Position numbers and translations under genes: made by a program. The notes under the pieces are model-generated. The model was not told the DNA's origin. It did no database searches and worked only from the letters and a program-made list of their open reading frames with translations. A stretch of 64,000 nt of DNA from Candidatus Latescibacterota bacterium. Its GTDB lineage: Bacteria > Latescibacterota > UBA2968 > GCA-2709665. The stretch covers positions 33,141-97,140 of the forward strand of contig JAGWBX010000008.1 of the NCBI GenBank assembly GCA_021295655.1, written 5' to 3'. This document shows, piece by piece, positions 45,411-52,542 of this stretch (position 1 is the stretch's first letter; every line of letters starts with the position of its first letter).

Positions 45411-45886
45411 CCGTCATCGCCGCCATGGCCGACAACCGGGTGATCGGTAACGACAATACCATGCCATGGCACGTTTCCGAAGAACTCCGGCAGTTCAAGA
45501 GAATCACCACCGGCGGCGTTCTCATCATGGGTCGCAAGACCTTTGAGTCCATCGGCTGCAGGCCCCTGCCGAACCGCCCCCACGTCATCGTCAGCCGTTC
45601 ATTTCCGGAAACCGCCGGCATCGACGTCTGCCGCAGTTTCGAAGCGGCGTTCGAAAAAGCCGGATCCTACGGGAAGCCTGTGTTCAGCGCGGGCGGCGCC
45701 GAGATATACCGTCAGTCCATTCCCCTCGCGAATCGAATGTATCTCTCCCGCATCAAAGGAGACTATGACGGCGACACGTTGTTCCCCGATTTCGACGAAA
45801 GCGAATGGCGACTGGCGAAGGAGGAAGAACGCGCCGAATTCACTCTCTACGTCTATGAAAGGCGGTGTAAATGCGGTGAGACGTAA
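45407..45886 (+). CDS. folA: Dihydrofolate reductase
   Basis: A 159-residue dihydrofolate reductase that makes tetrahydrofolate with NADPH. The start MTVIAAMADNRVIGNDNTMPWHVSEEL contains the substrate region W-x-x-x-E. The NADPH-binding segments are VLIMGRKTFESIG and HVIVSRSF, then VFSAGGAEIYRQSIP, the conserved GGxxIY motif. FPDFDESEWRL follows near the end. The usual active-site Asp is represented here by Glu (SEEL), as in several bacterial DHFRs. It overlaps rimO by four bases. thyA follows at 165 bases, so both partners of the thymidylate cycle are adjacent. Confidence 0.96.
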   Translation: MTVIAAMADNRVIGNDNTMPWHVSEELRQFKRITTGGVLIMGRKTFESIGCRPLPNRPHVIVSRSFPETAGIDVCRSFEAAFEKAGSYGKPVFSAGGAEIYRQSIPLANRMYLSRIKGDYDGDTLFPDFDESEWRLAKEEERAEFTLYVYERRCKCGET

Positions 45887-46050
45887 GTCGGGAGAGGGTA
45901 GAGATTGCCTGCCCCGTTCGGTTTCATTTCTTGCCGAAGGCAGAAGGGCAGAACCGATCGGGAAAGGACGTCTTCTCTCGTCTCACGTCTCCCCTCTCAC
46001 CGCTCTTTAGCGATCTATAACGGCCAGCGGCCTGTCTGTACAGGTATAAC

Positions 46051-46887
46051 ATGAGACAATACCTCGATCAGCTACGTTATATTCTGGGTCACGGCGTCAG
46101 GAAAGAGGACCGGACCGGCGTCGGCACGATTTCCTGTTTCGGCCTGCAGGCGCGGTATGACATGAATGACGGATTCCCGGCCGTCACCACCAAAAGGCTC
46201 GTGTGGAAATCCATGCTCTCCGAGCTTCTCTGGTTTGTTTCGGGATCCGACAACATCAATGACCTTAAGAAGATCTATCCCTACAACAAACTCTGGGACG
46301 GCAACTACGAGGACTACCTCAAAAGACCCGGTCAGCACGACAACAGCGGATCGATGGGCCGCATCTACGGCGTACAGTGGCGGGATTGGCGGGGAGCGGA
46401 GCGGAACGTGGACCAGTTGAGCGAAGCGATCGAACTGATCCGCAGCAACCCCGATTCAAGACGCATGATCGTGAACGCCTGGAATGCCGCCGAAGTCGCT
46501 CCCGAGGACGTTGCCCTTCCTCCCTGCCACGCCTTCTTCCAGTTTTACGTTGCGGACGGCAGACTCTCCCTGCTGATGTACCAGCGTTCGTGCGACATGT
46601 TTCTCGGGGTCCCCCTGAACATCGCATCCTACGCACTCCTGCTGCACATGGTTGCCAGAATCACCGGCCTCGAACCCGGCGAATTCATCCACACGATGGC
46701 CGATGCCCACATCTACCTGAACCACCTGGACGCGGTCAGGGAGCAACTGTCCCGCGAGCCGTTTCCGCTCCCGCGCATTCATATCGAAGACCGCAGCCAG
46801 AAGACTATCGACGACTTCATATTCGACGACTTCAGGCTAATCAACTACCGCTGCCACGCGGCTGTCAAGGCCAAAATGGCCGTGTAG
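46051..46887 (+). CDS. thyA: Thymidylate synthase
   Basis: Converts dUMP and methylene-tetrahydrofolate to dTMP and dihydrofolate. The 278-residue length fits ThyA. Visible motifs: GTISCFGLQARYDMNDGFP with the conserved substrate-binding region, LPPCHAFFQFYVADGRLS with the catalytic Cys, RSCDMFLGVPLNIASYALL (the R-x-x-D and N contacts), and HIYLNHLDAV near the C-terminus. It follows folA, whose product recycles the dihydrofolate made here. Between folA and thyA, 45887-46050 contains GTGAGACG-like repeated words and an inverted repeat but no gene. Confidence 0.97.
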   Translation: MRQYLDQLRYILGHGVRKEDRTGVGTISCFGLQARYDMNDGFPAVTTKRLVWKSMLSELLWFVSGSDNINDLKKIYPYNKLWDGNYEDYLKRPGQHDNSGSMGRIYGVQWRDWRGAERNVDQLSEAIELIRSNPDSRRMIVNAWNAAEVAPEDVALPPCHAFFQFYVADGRLSLLMYQRSCDMFLGVPLNIASYALLLHMVARITGLEPGEFIHTMADAHIYLNHLDAVREQLSREPFPLPRIHIEDRSQKTIDDFIFDDFRLINYRCHAAVKAKMAV

Positions 46888-46947
46888 CCTCGAGTCCGGA
46901 GTCGAGCTCGTCCAAACGTCAGTCTCCCTTTACCGAGGATGGTTGCC

Positions 46948-49900
46948 ATGTCGGATCCTGCAATCCCCTGGCGTCCCAGGGTCATTCTGCCCGGACGCAG
47001 CTTCCGCCTGCCCGTTCAGGCGAAGGACGAAAACGTCACACTCACGGCGGATCACTTTGAGACGATCGCCACGAGGTGGTCCGATCGGGACGGCGCCGTC
47101 TACCACTATCTGCGGTCTCCAGGCCAGGCCGGCGATTATGCTGTCCGTGCCACACATGGCGGCAGGTCCGCGGAAACGACGATCCGTGTCAGCACCCTGG
47201 ACGACCTGCGCCGGCCGCACGCCTACAACGGCGCGTGGTGGCCCCGCCGATGGCCGTTGGAGAAGAATTTCCGGTCGACAAAGACACGGCAGACGCTGCA
47301 GGAGGAACCCGTATCGGATCGTTTCAACGAGGAAACCGTCGCGTGGTGGTCCTCCCAGTCGGATGAGGTCCTCCGGACTCAGCTTCCCGGCGCGGAACTG
47401 CCCAAGGCCCACTTCGCCAACTGCCACCAGGGTTGTCCCAACTGCGGTACGGCGATTTTCAAATACAGCGGCTTTTATCCCTGGGTGCGCAGCCACCTTC
47501 CGTGTGATTTCAAGTCCGAATGTCCCAACTGCGGTTCGGTCTATCCAAGCAACGACCTGGTGAACGAAGACTATATATCGGGCGAATATCCGGACGACGG
47601 GTACGGCTGTTTCGACGCCGAAGGCCACATCTACCTCTTTGCCGCCACCTATCACCGGGATCAATGCCGTATCTATAGTTCGGGAATCACCGCGCTGACG
47701 AACGCACTCCGTGCGGGCGGGTTCGATGAAGCCCGCGCGAGACAACTCGGACTGCTCCTGCTTCGCTATGCGGAGGAAGAACTCTACCTCGCCTCCGTAC
47801 CCCAGTTCCGCTACGGCCCCTCGAAGGGCGTGGAAGAACCCTGGGACTGGGGCCAGCCGGACTGGGCGGACGAACCCGACCCGGTCCAGGCGTTGCGGGC
47901 GAAGGGGAGCATCCGTTACAGCATCGACACCCCGTATCTGATCGAGAGCCTCGCGCTGGCCTACGACACGGTCTGGCCATTGATGCGCGAAGACCGCGAA
48001 CTCGTCGGGCGGGCGCAGGCCATGGGCCTTTCCGTGCAGTCCCCCGGGGACGCCTGCCAGCTGACGGAAGAGATGCTGGCCGCCCTGCTCCAGGTCACGC
48101 TGGACCGGGGCGCGTCAAGCAACCTTCCGAGAGAGAGCCAGGGTGCGCTCAATATCCTGCGGTGCCTGGACCGCCCGGACGCGCGGGACGTCATGGATTG
48201 GGTCTACGACGAGGGACCGGACACGCTTCGGGTCTTCACCACCAACGATTTCTTCCCGGACGGCACGCCGCAGGAGGCCACGGGAGGTTACAATTCGATC
48301 CACAGTGACGGCCTGTTCGACCTGGAGCATCACCTTCACCATCTGCGCGACCTGCAACCTGAGGCCTACCCGGAGTCCGACTTCCCCTCGCTCTGCGAGG
48401 ATCGCCGGGCCGCGCACGTCCCCCGGGCGCTGCACGAAATCACGATGTGCGGCAAGTCTTACTTCCAGTTCGGGGACGGGTCCGCGCCGGGTTCCGCGGG
48501 CTTCAAGGGAGAGGAAACGATCCGACTGGAAAACGACCTCTTTCACCCGCCGATGGATCCGAACCTCCTGAACCGGGCCGTGGCATTTACGGATGATCCG
48601 CTCGTGCGGGAAATCCGGTCGGCCGTTGAGGACCGGCGGCATCGGGCCCTCGGCCCCACGGTCCACGACGGTGTGGGCATCGCGATCCTCCGCACGCCCG
48701 AAGCGCCCGAGCGGGCTGCTGCCGGCATCGTTTACGGGGATACCCTCCACCACCGTCACCGGGACCTTCTGGACGTGCAACTGTTCGCGTTCGAGCGTCC
48801 CTTTCTGACCGACCTGGGATATCCTCAGTCCTGGGCCAGCATGTCCCCCTGGGAATCCCACTGGGCAACCCATAACACCGTCTGGTCCGACCTGCCTGCG
48901 GGCGAGCCCGTCGCCGCCGGCCGGGGTCGCCTGGTGCGCAGCCTCTTCCTGGACGGACTGCAGGTCCTGGACGTTGAGGCGCACCGTTGGGCGTACGAGG
49001 CGACGCGCGGATGGCAGCGGCTCGGCGTCACGTTCCGACGCCTCATCGCCCTTGTCCGGACCGACGGTGACGGCGTTGCCCTCATCGACCTTTCACGGAT
49101 CACGGGAGGAGGGGATCACTGGCGCGCCTGCCGCGGTCTGGAAGGCGTATTTCAGACGGACAACGCGGGACTCCGGCCGCAAACCGGAACCGTCGCCGGT
49201 TCCCGTATCGAACGCGGACAGACGGGCGACCTGCCGCACCCGGACCATACCGCTCTGGCGTACATGGACGACGTGTCGACCGGGGCGGCGCCTCCAGAAT
49301 TCACGGGGTCCTGGCGTTCGCTGGCCGAACCCGCGGTCCACCTGGATCTCCATCAGGTTAACGTCTCTCCCGGGACCCGCCTTTTCACGGCCCGTGCGGC
49401 ACAGGCGATGGGGACGCCCGACGAGTCCAACTACCTGTATCGTCCCGTCCTCTGGCGGCGGACGCCGCAGGACGATACCACCTGCGTCGATCTCGTCTTC
49501 GAGCCCCGAACCGGCAGACCGACCCTTGCGGAAGCGGTCGCCATTCCCTCGGATGCTCCCGACGCCGCAGGTGTCCGGCTTAGCACCGCGCAAGGCAAAA
49601 CGATCGTGATTTACTGGTCGCCCGACGGGGGACCCGGCGACGTCACGCGCTTCGAAGACGGCGTCACGTTGCACGGCGCACTCGCCACCGAGGTGGACGG
49701 ACGAATATCAACCGTGGGCGCGTCCGCGTTCCACTCCCCAGGGACCTCGATCACAGTCGATCAGCCGCTGCAGACCGGCCGCATTGTCGCGCTAGACCGG
49801 GACGCGTGTTCGATTGACGTGGAAGGCCTGGAGGGCGTCGCCGCCGGGGATCGCGTTACCGTCAATCCCGACGAACGCGCCCATACCTACCGCGTCGAAT

Positions 49901-50265
49901 CCGTCGAATCCGCGGTAGACCCGGTTCTCCGCCTGACGCTGGACGTCACCTCGATCCTCGGTCGGGCCAGGATTGTTGCCGTGCAGGACGGAAAGATCGA
50001 TTTCGGCTTTCACATCCTCGCGAAATCGGGCAACCTGAACGGCACGCGGATTCAGACCGGCGCGAACGACGACTGGGCCGTGATATCGAACGCGAGCAAC
50101 GAGCGTTCCTGGCCGCCCGGCCCCGTGCGCACCACGGTCCAGATCGACCCCAACCGGGGCGACGGGGACCGGCTTCGGAATCTGGCGATCGGGGCCTGGG
50201 CTCAGGTCGTGGACTACGTGGTCGGCGACACGGTCCTCTTTGAGCCGGTCGGATCGGGTGGATGA
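46948..50265 (+). CDS. Heparinase II/III-like polysaccharide lyase family protein
   Basis: A 1105-residue protein. Near residue 150 there is a zinc-ribbon-like cluster, FANCHQGCPNCGTAIF and CPNCGSVYPSND, often found before the alpha-toroid of such lyases. The middle is helical (residues about 250-600). From residue about 590 the Heparinase II/III beta domain is visible: TLHHRHRDLLDVQLFAFERP and LTDLGYPQSWASMS, then WATHNTVWSDL. The H-x-H-x-D and HNT motifs match. The C-terminal 250 residues are beta-rich. No signal peptide is seen. Predicted to cleave an acidic polysaccharide by beta-elimination or to be a related hydrolase. The ATG at 46948 has GAGG upstream. Confidence 0.8.
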   Translation: MSDPAIPWRPRVILPGRSFRLPVQAKDENVTLTADHFETIATRWSDRDGAVYHYLRSPGQAGDYAVRATHGGRSAETTIRVSTLDDLRRPHAYNGAWWPRRWPLEKNFRSTKTRQTLQEEPVSDRFNEETVAWWSSQSDEVLRTQLPGAELPKAHFANCHQGCPNCGTAIFKYSGFYPWVRSHLPCDFKSECPNCGSVYPSNDLVNEDYISGEYPDDGYGCFDAEGHIYLFAATYHRDQCRIYSSGITALTNALRAGGFDEARARQLGLLLLRYAEEELYLASVPQFRYGPSKGVEEPWDWGQPDWADEPDPVQALRAKGSIRYSIDTPYLIESLALAYDTVWPLMREDRELVGRAQAMGLSVQSPGDACQLTEEMLAALLQVTLDRGASSNLPRESQGALNILRCLDRPDARDVMDWVYDEGPDTLRVFTTNDFFPDGTPQEATGGYNSIHSDGLFDLEHHLHHLRDLQPEAYPESDFPSLCEDRRAAHVPRALHEITMCGKSYFQFGDGSAPGSAGFKGEETIRLENDLFHPPMDPNLLNRAVAFTDDPLVREIRSAVEDRRHRALGPTVHDGVGIAILRTPEAPERAAAGIVYGDTLHHRHRDLLDVQLFAFERPFLTDLGYPQSWASMSPWESHWATHNTVWSDLPAGEPVAAGRGRLVRSLFLDGLQVLDVEAHRWAYEATRGWQRLGVTFRRLIALVRTDGDGVALIDLSRITGGGDHWRACRGLEGVFQTDNAGLRPQTGTVAGSRIERGQTGDLPHPDHTALAYMDDVSTGAAPPEFTGSWRSLAEPAVHLDLHQVNVSPGTRLFTARAAQAMGTPDESNYLYRPVLWRRTPQDDTTCVDLVFEPRTGRPTLAEAVAIPSDAPDAAGVRLSTAQGKTIVIYWSPDGGPGDVTRFEDGVTLHGALATEVDGRISTVGASAFHSPGTSITVDQPLQTGRIVALDRDACSIDVEGLEGVAAGDRVTVNPDERAHTYRVESVESAVDPVLRLTLDVTSILGRARIVAVQDGKIDFGFHILAKSGNLNGTRIQTGANDDWAVISNASNERSWPPGPVRTTVQIDPNRGDGDRLRNLAIGAWAQVVDYVVGDTVLFEPVGSGG

Positions 50266-50314
50266 CCGGTACAGGATTTCCGGGCTGAAGCAATTTCGCG
50301 AACGAACGCTTGAC

Positions 50315-50469
50315 AGGGTGGTGCGGACATTCCTGTCTGTTCGCTTTCTTTAAACTCAAACCAGGTATCCTGTGTGCGGAAACACAGCGCCGCGCCGCCG
50401 GCCTTTCAACCGGCTGCTTTCGCCGAGACACATATAGGCTTCGGCAGGCAGGAATGTCTGCCACACCCT
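50315..50469. repeat. Inverted-repeat element of about 155 bp
   Basis: The ends AGGGTGGTGCGGACATTCCT (50315 on) and AGGAATGTCTGCCACACCCT (to 50469) are inverted repeats of about 25 bases. The interior has two hairpins, CTGTGT-N5-ACACAG and GCCGG-N8-CCGGC. A single arm-like match (TTGTGCGGACATTCCTGCC) lies near 30583-30602. It lies between the heparinase-like gene and a small gene. The gap 50266-50494 holds nothing else. Confidence 0.65.
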
Positions 50470-50494
50470 CAAACCCGCAATCATGCGTGGTAAA

Positions 50495-50773
50495 ATGAAC
50501 GAACCCCAGATCCAACTTGACGGAGACCCGCGCAAGCTGGCGAGAGCCATCGGTCGGGCCGCGCGGGAGTCATACCGCGAAAAACACGGCCGCCTGTCCG
50601 GCTGGGACACCATGAAGGCCGACATCGAAGCCGATGTCCCCGCGCTCGCGAAACAGATGGCCGAAGCTCTGAACAGCCACGCGCGCGACGTCTACCTCAT
50701 CAACGCCCTCGAAGTCCTGGCGCTTTACTACGTCCGGAGCGATCTGGAAAAGGCTTCGAACCGTCCGGAGTGA
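50495..50773 (+). CDS. Small hypothetical protein (92 aa)
   Basis: A 92-residue, mostly helical protein starting MNEPQIQLDGDPRKLARAIG with many charged residues and ending LALYYVRSDLEKASNRPE. I see no signal peptide, membrane segment or family motif. The ATG at 50495 was chosen because it begins the well-behaved sequence, though no clear ribosome site is present; the track's ATG at 50483 adds four residues. The inverted-repeat element is directly upstream. Repeat A copy 3 and a 53-residue membrane protein gene follow. Function unknown. Confidence 0.55.
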   Translation: MNEPQIQLDGDPRKLARAIGRAARESYREKHGRLSGWDTMKADIEADVPALAKQMAEALNSHARDVYLINALEVLALYYVRSDLEKASNRPE

Positions 50774-50811
50774 TCAGCTTGCGGGCGTCTCCCGGATCCC
50801 GTTTCAACTTC

Positions 50812-50974
50812 GATTAGAACAGCAAGGCAATTCCGGGGGCGATGACTTCAGAAACGGAGTATTGAGGTCTTTCAGATAGATAAAATTTCGTTCACGTCCA
50901 GTGACCTCAGGCATTTTGGAACTTCGACGTCAATTCGCCGAAGTTCTTATATGGACATTCGATATTCAGGTCCC
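50812..50974 (+). repeat. Intergenic repeat A, copy 3 (degenerate)
   Basis: Shares CACGTCCAGTGACCT exactly with copy 2 at the same relative position, plus AACAGCAA, GAAACGG and ATTCGAT-N-TT-N2-GTCCC at matching spacings. It is read on the plus strand and ends 48 bases before the ATG of the membrane protein at 51023. It carries a hairpin GAACTTCG-N12-CGAAGTTC that the other copies lack. Confidence 0.65.
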
Positions 50975-51022
50975 CGAGTAATTACGAATCAAGGCTACCA
51001 CAAGTCGAACAAGGGGTTTGAC

Positions 51023-51184
51023 ATGAAGTGGCTTGACAGAGTGCTGCTTACGCGCGTGCGGATTGCCTGGCTCATCCTGGCATTTATCGCCGGCGTGGGC
51101 TTCGGCGCAAGCATGGCGCCGGAACCGGACCGGAATTCCATAGAAGAGATCCTGGACCAGCTATTGAGGAAGTTATCGCAGTGA
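51023..51184 (+). CDS. Small single-span membrane protein (53 aa)
   Basis: A 53-residue protein, MKWLDRVLLTRVRIAWLILA and onward, with one hydrophobic helix at about residues 12-32 and a charged, helical tail (EEILDQLLRKLSQ). The ATG at 51023 has AAGGGG seven bases upstream. The longer start in the track adds residues without support. It is convergent with a 44-residue membrane protein gene at 51230-51364. Topology and role unknown. Confidence 0.5.
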   Translation: MKWLDRVLLTRVRIAWLILAFIAGVGFGASMAPEPDRNSIEEILDQLLRKLSQ

Positions 51185-51229
51185 CTTGCGACTTCGGCTG
51201 AACTCGGGAAGGACGTTGCAGAGGGTGGG

Positions 51230-51364
51230 TCAGTTACGGTCTTTCTTACCGAACATGGTTTTTATCATTCGCCAGAACAGACCGGCGCCCACAATGAGTA
51301 CCAGTGCTGAAGAAATCAGCAGAACAATGCGAATAATGGCTGGAAGTTCATCGAATAAGGGCAT
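51230..51364 (-). CDS. Small membrane protein (44 aa), below the ORF-track limit
   Basis: On the minus strand ATG at 51364 opens a 44-codon frame with an amphipathic start (MPLFDELPAIIRIV), one hydrophobic segment (LLISSALVLIVGAGLFW) and a basic tail (KTMFGKKDRN), ending at TGA 51230. Hydrophobic pattern and codon use look coding; no strong ribosome site is present. It is convergent with the 53-residue protein gene. Confidence 0.45.
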   Translation of the reverse strand: MPLFDELPAIIRIVLLISSALVLIVGAGLFWRMIKTMFGKKDRN

Positions 51365-51474
51365 AGTGCAGGGTCTGGCCGGGCGGTCAGCTGTGATTTA
51401 AGGGCCGGGAGCGTCCAGCGCCGGAGATCAATGGGTTGCCCGCACTGGTGTCGCTCAACGATGGAGGCACGCTA

Positions 51475-52221
51475 ATGATCCACGCCACGGTACTTGTCGC
51501 GCCTCGCGCGGATGACAACTGCCTGATGCGGGTTGTGGATGCGCTTCTGCACAGGGGCGTTGCGATTGAGGCGGGCGTTCTGGATGGCCCTCCCGCGGTG
51601 GAAGACGCTCTGGCAGCGTGCGTTGAACGCGGAACGAAGCGGATCGCGGTCCTGCCGTTTCTGTTTCGCGAGGACGAACGGGTTCTGCGTCGTATCCGAC
51701 AGCGCGTGAGCGGGTTTCACAGGAACCATACCGATCTGGAAATCCACGTTGCGCCGTCCGTCGGCTTCGACGCGAGGCTGGTCGAAATCGCACACGATTA
51801 CATCGACCAGACGGCTTCGGGGATGGACAGCGACGAGACCGCGCCGTTGTTGACGATTGCGGGATGTCTGCACAGACCGATGGCCTTCACGTACGCGGAC
51901 CTGCGGCGCGTTCCCGGGCAGATCGAGGACATCGGGCACATCGTTCCCGGGCGCCGCGGATCGGCGGTGTCCGTCGCCGATCTTCTGAGGGGCGCGGCAG
52001 TGCACGCCGATGCGCGCCAGGCCGTATTTCATTCGGCCGACGAAGGGTTTTTTGCCCGGGTCTCCGTTGCTACGGCAGACGAACATGGCATCCTCGTCTA
52101 CCGCATCGGCGAACATCCCCTACCGGAAAGACTCGGCGGCCCGATACGGCTGTTCATTCCTGAAACCGACGACAAATGCGCGAACGTTAAAAACGTTGTC
52201 CGAATTGAGCTGGTCCCGTAG
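51475..52221 (+). CDS. CbiX/sirohydrochlorin chelatase-like domain fused to a sulfite-oxidase-like (molybdopterin-type) domain
   Basis: A 248-residue fusion. Residues 1 to about 115 look like a CbiX-type chelatase half: VLVAPRADDNCLM, VLDGPPAVEDALAACVERGT, IAVLPFLFREDERVLRRI and IHVAPSVGFDARLVEIAHDYI. Residues about 130-248 look like the Oxidored_molyb/sulfite-oxidase core: MAFTYADLRRVPGQ, GSAVSVADLLRGAAV, and GGPIRLFIPETDDKCANVKNVVRIEL. The usual GGPxRLVVP-x-K-x-WVKxI pattern is kept. The chelatase His motif of CbiX (HGSR) is not evident, so metal insertion is uncertain. The ATG has GGAGG seven bases upstream. A terminator follows. Confidence 0.7.
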   Translation: MIHATVLVAPRADDNCLMRVVDALLHRGVAIEAGVLDGPPAVEDALAACVERGTKRIAVLPFLFREDERVLRRIRQRVSGFHRNHTDLEIHVAPSVGFDARLVEIAHDYIDQTASGMDSDETAPLLTIAGCLHRPMAFTYADLRRVPGQIEDIGHIVPGRRGSAVSVADLLRGAAVHADARQAVFHSADEGFFARVSVATADEHGILVYRIGEHPLPERLGGPIRLFIPETDDKCANVKNVVRIELVP

Positions 52222-52257
52222 TACTGCTTCCGTCAACCGTGAGCGGGGGTTGGCCCC

Positions 52258-52281
52258 AGCCGGGAGATTCCGGTTTTTTTT
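52258..52281 (+). terminator. Rho-independent terminator after the CbiX-like fusion gene
   Basis: GCCGG-GAGAT-TCCGGT followed by eight T residues, 40 bases after the stop at 52221. A GGGG-TTGG-CCCC hairpin lies just before it. Confidence 0.6.
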
Positions 52282-52293
52282 GAATCCCGGGCA

Positions 52294-52322
52294 TTGACTC
52301 GCCTTCAATAATCGGATAACAT
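52294..52322 (+). promoter_or_regulatory. Predicted promoter of hairpin unit copy A
   Basis: TTGACT, 17 bases, TAACAT; the last part of the spacer and the -10 start are AATCGGATA, the same as in copy B at 57214-57242. Confidence 0.5.
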
Positions 52323-52331
52323 TTCATGAAA

Positions 52332-52402
52332 CAGGACGCGGGCCTCTGTCTTGCGCTCTGTCTGCCGTCCCCCCGGCAGCCGGAGTTACGGATAGAGGCC
52401 CG
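52332..52402 (+). ncRNA. Candidate small structured RNA, copy A
   Basis: Begins CAGGACGCGGGCCTC and ends GGATAGAGGCCCG; CGGGCCTC pairs with GAGGCCCG, and inside, CTC-N3-CTGCCG pairs with CGGCAG-N2-GGAG. Copy B keeps the outer stem exactly and has a different but still pairing inner stem. The rest of the gap to 52542 holds no feature. Confidence 0.4.
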
Positions 52403-52542
52403 AGACATTGGACCGCACCACGTCCATGCATCCGTGCGCTATAGAAATCCACAACGCCGGTGATCCCGATGCTCACCTTGACGCCGAATGCCGGAATGAG
52501 GTCCGGGTTGTCTAATCCAGCGTACTGCATAGTACCCGTGGT

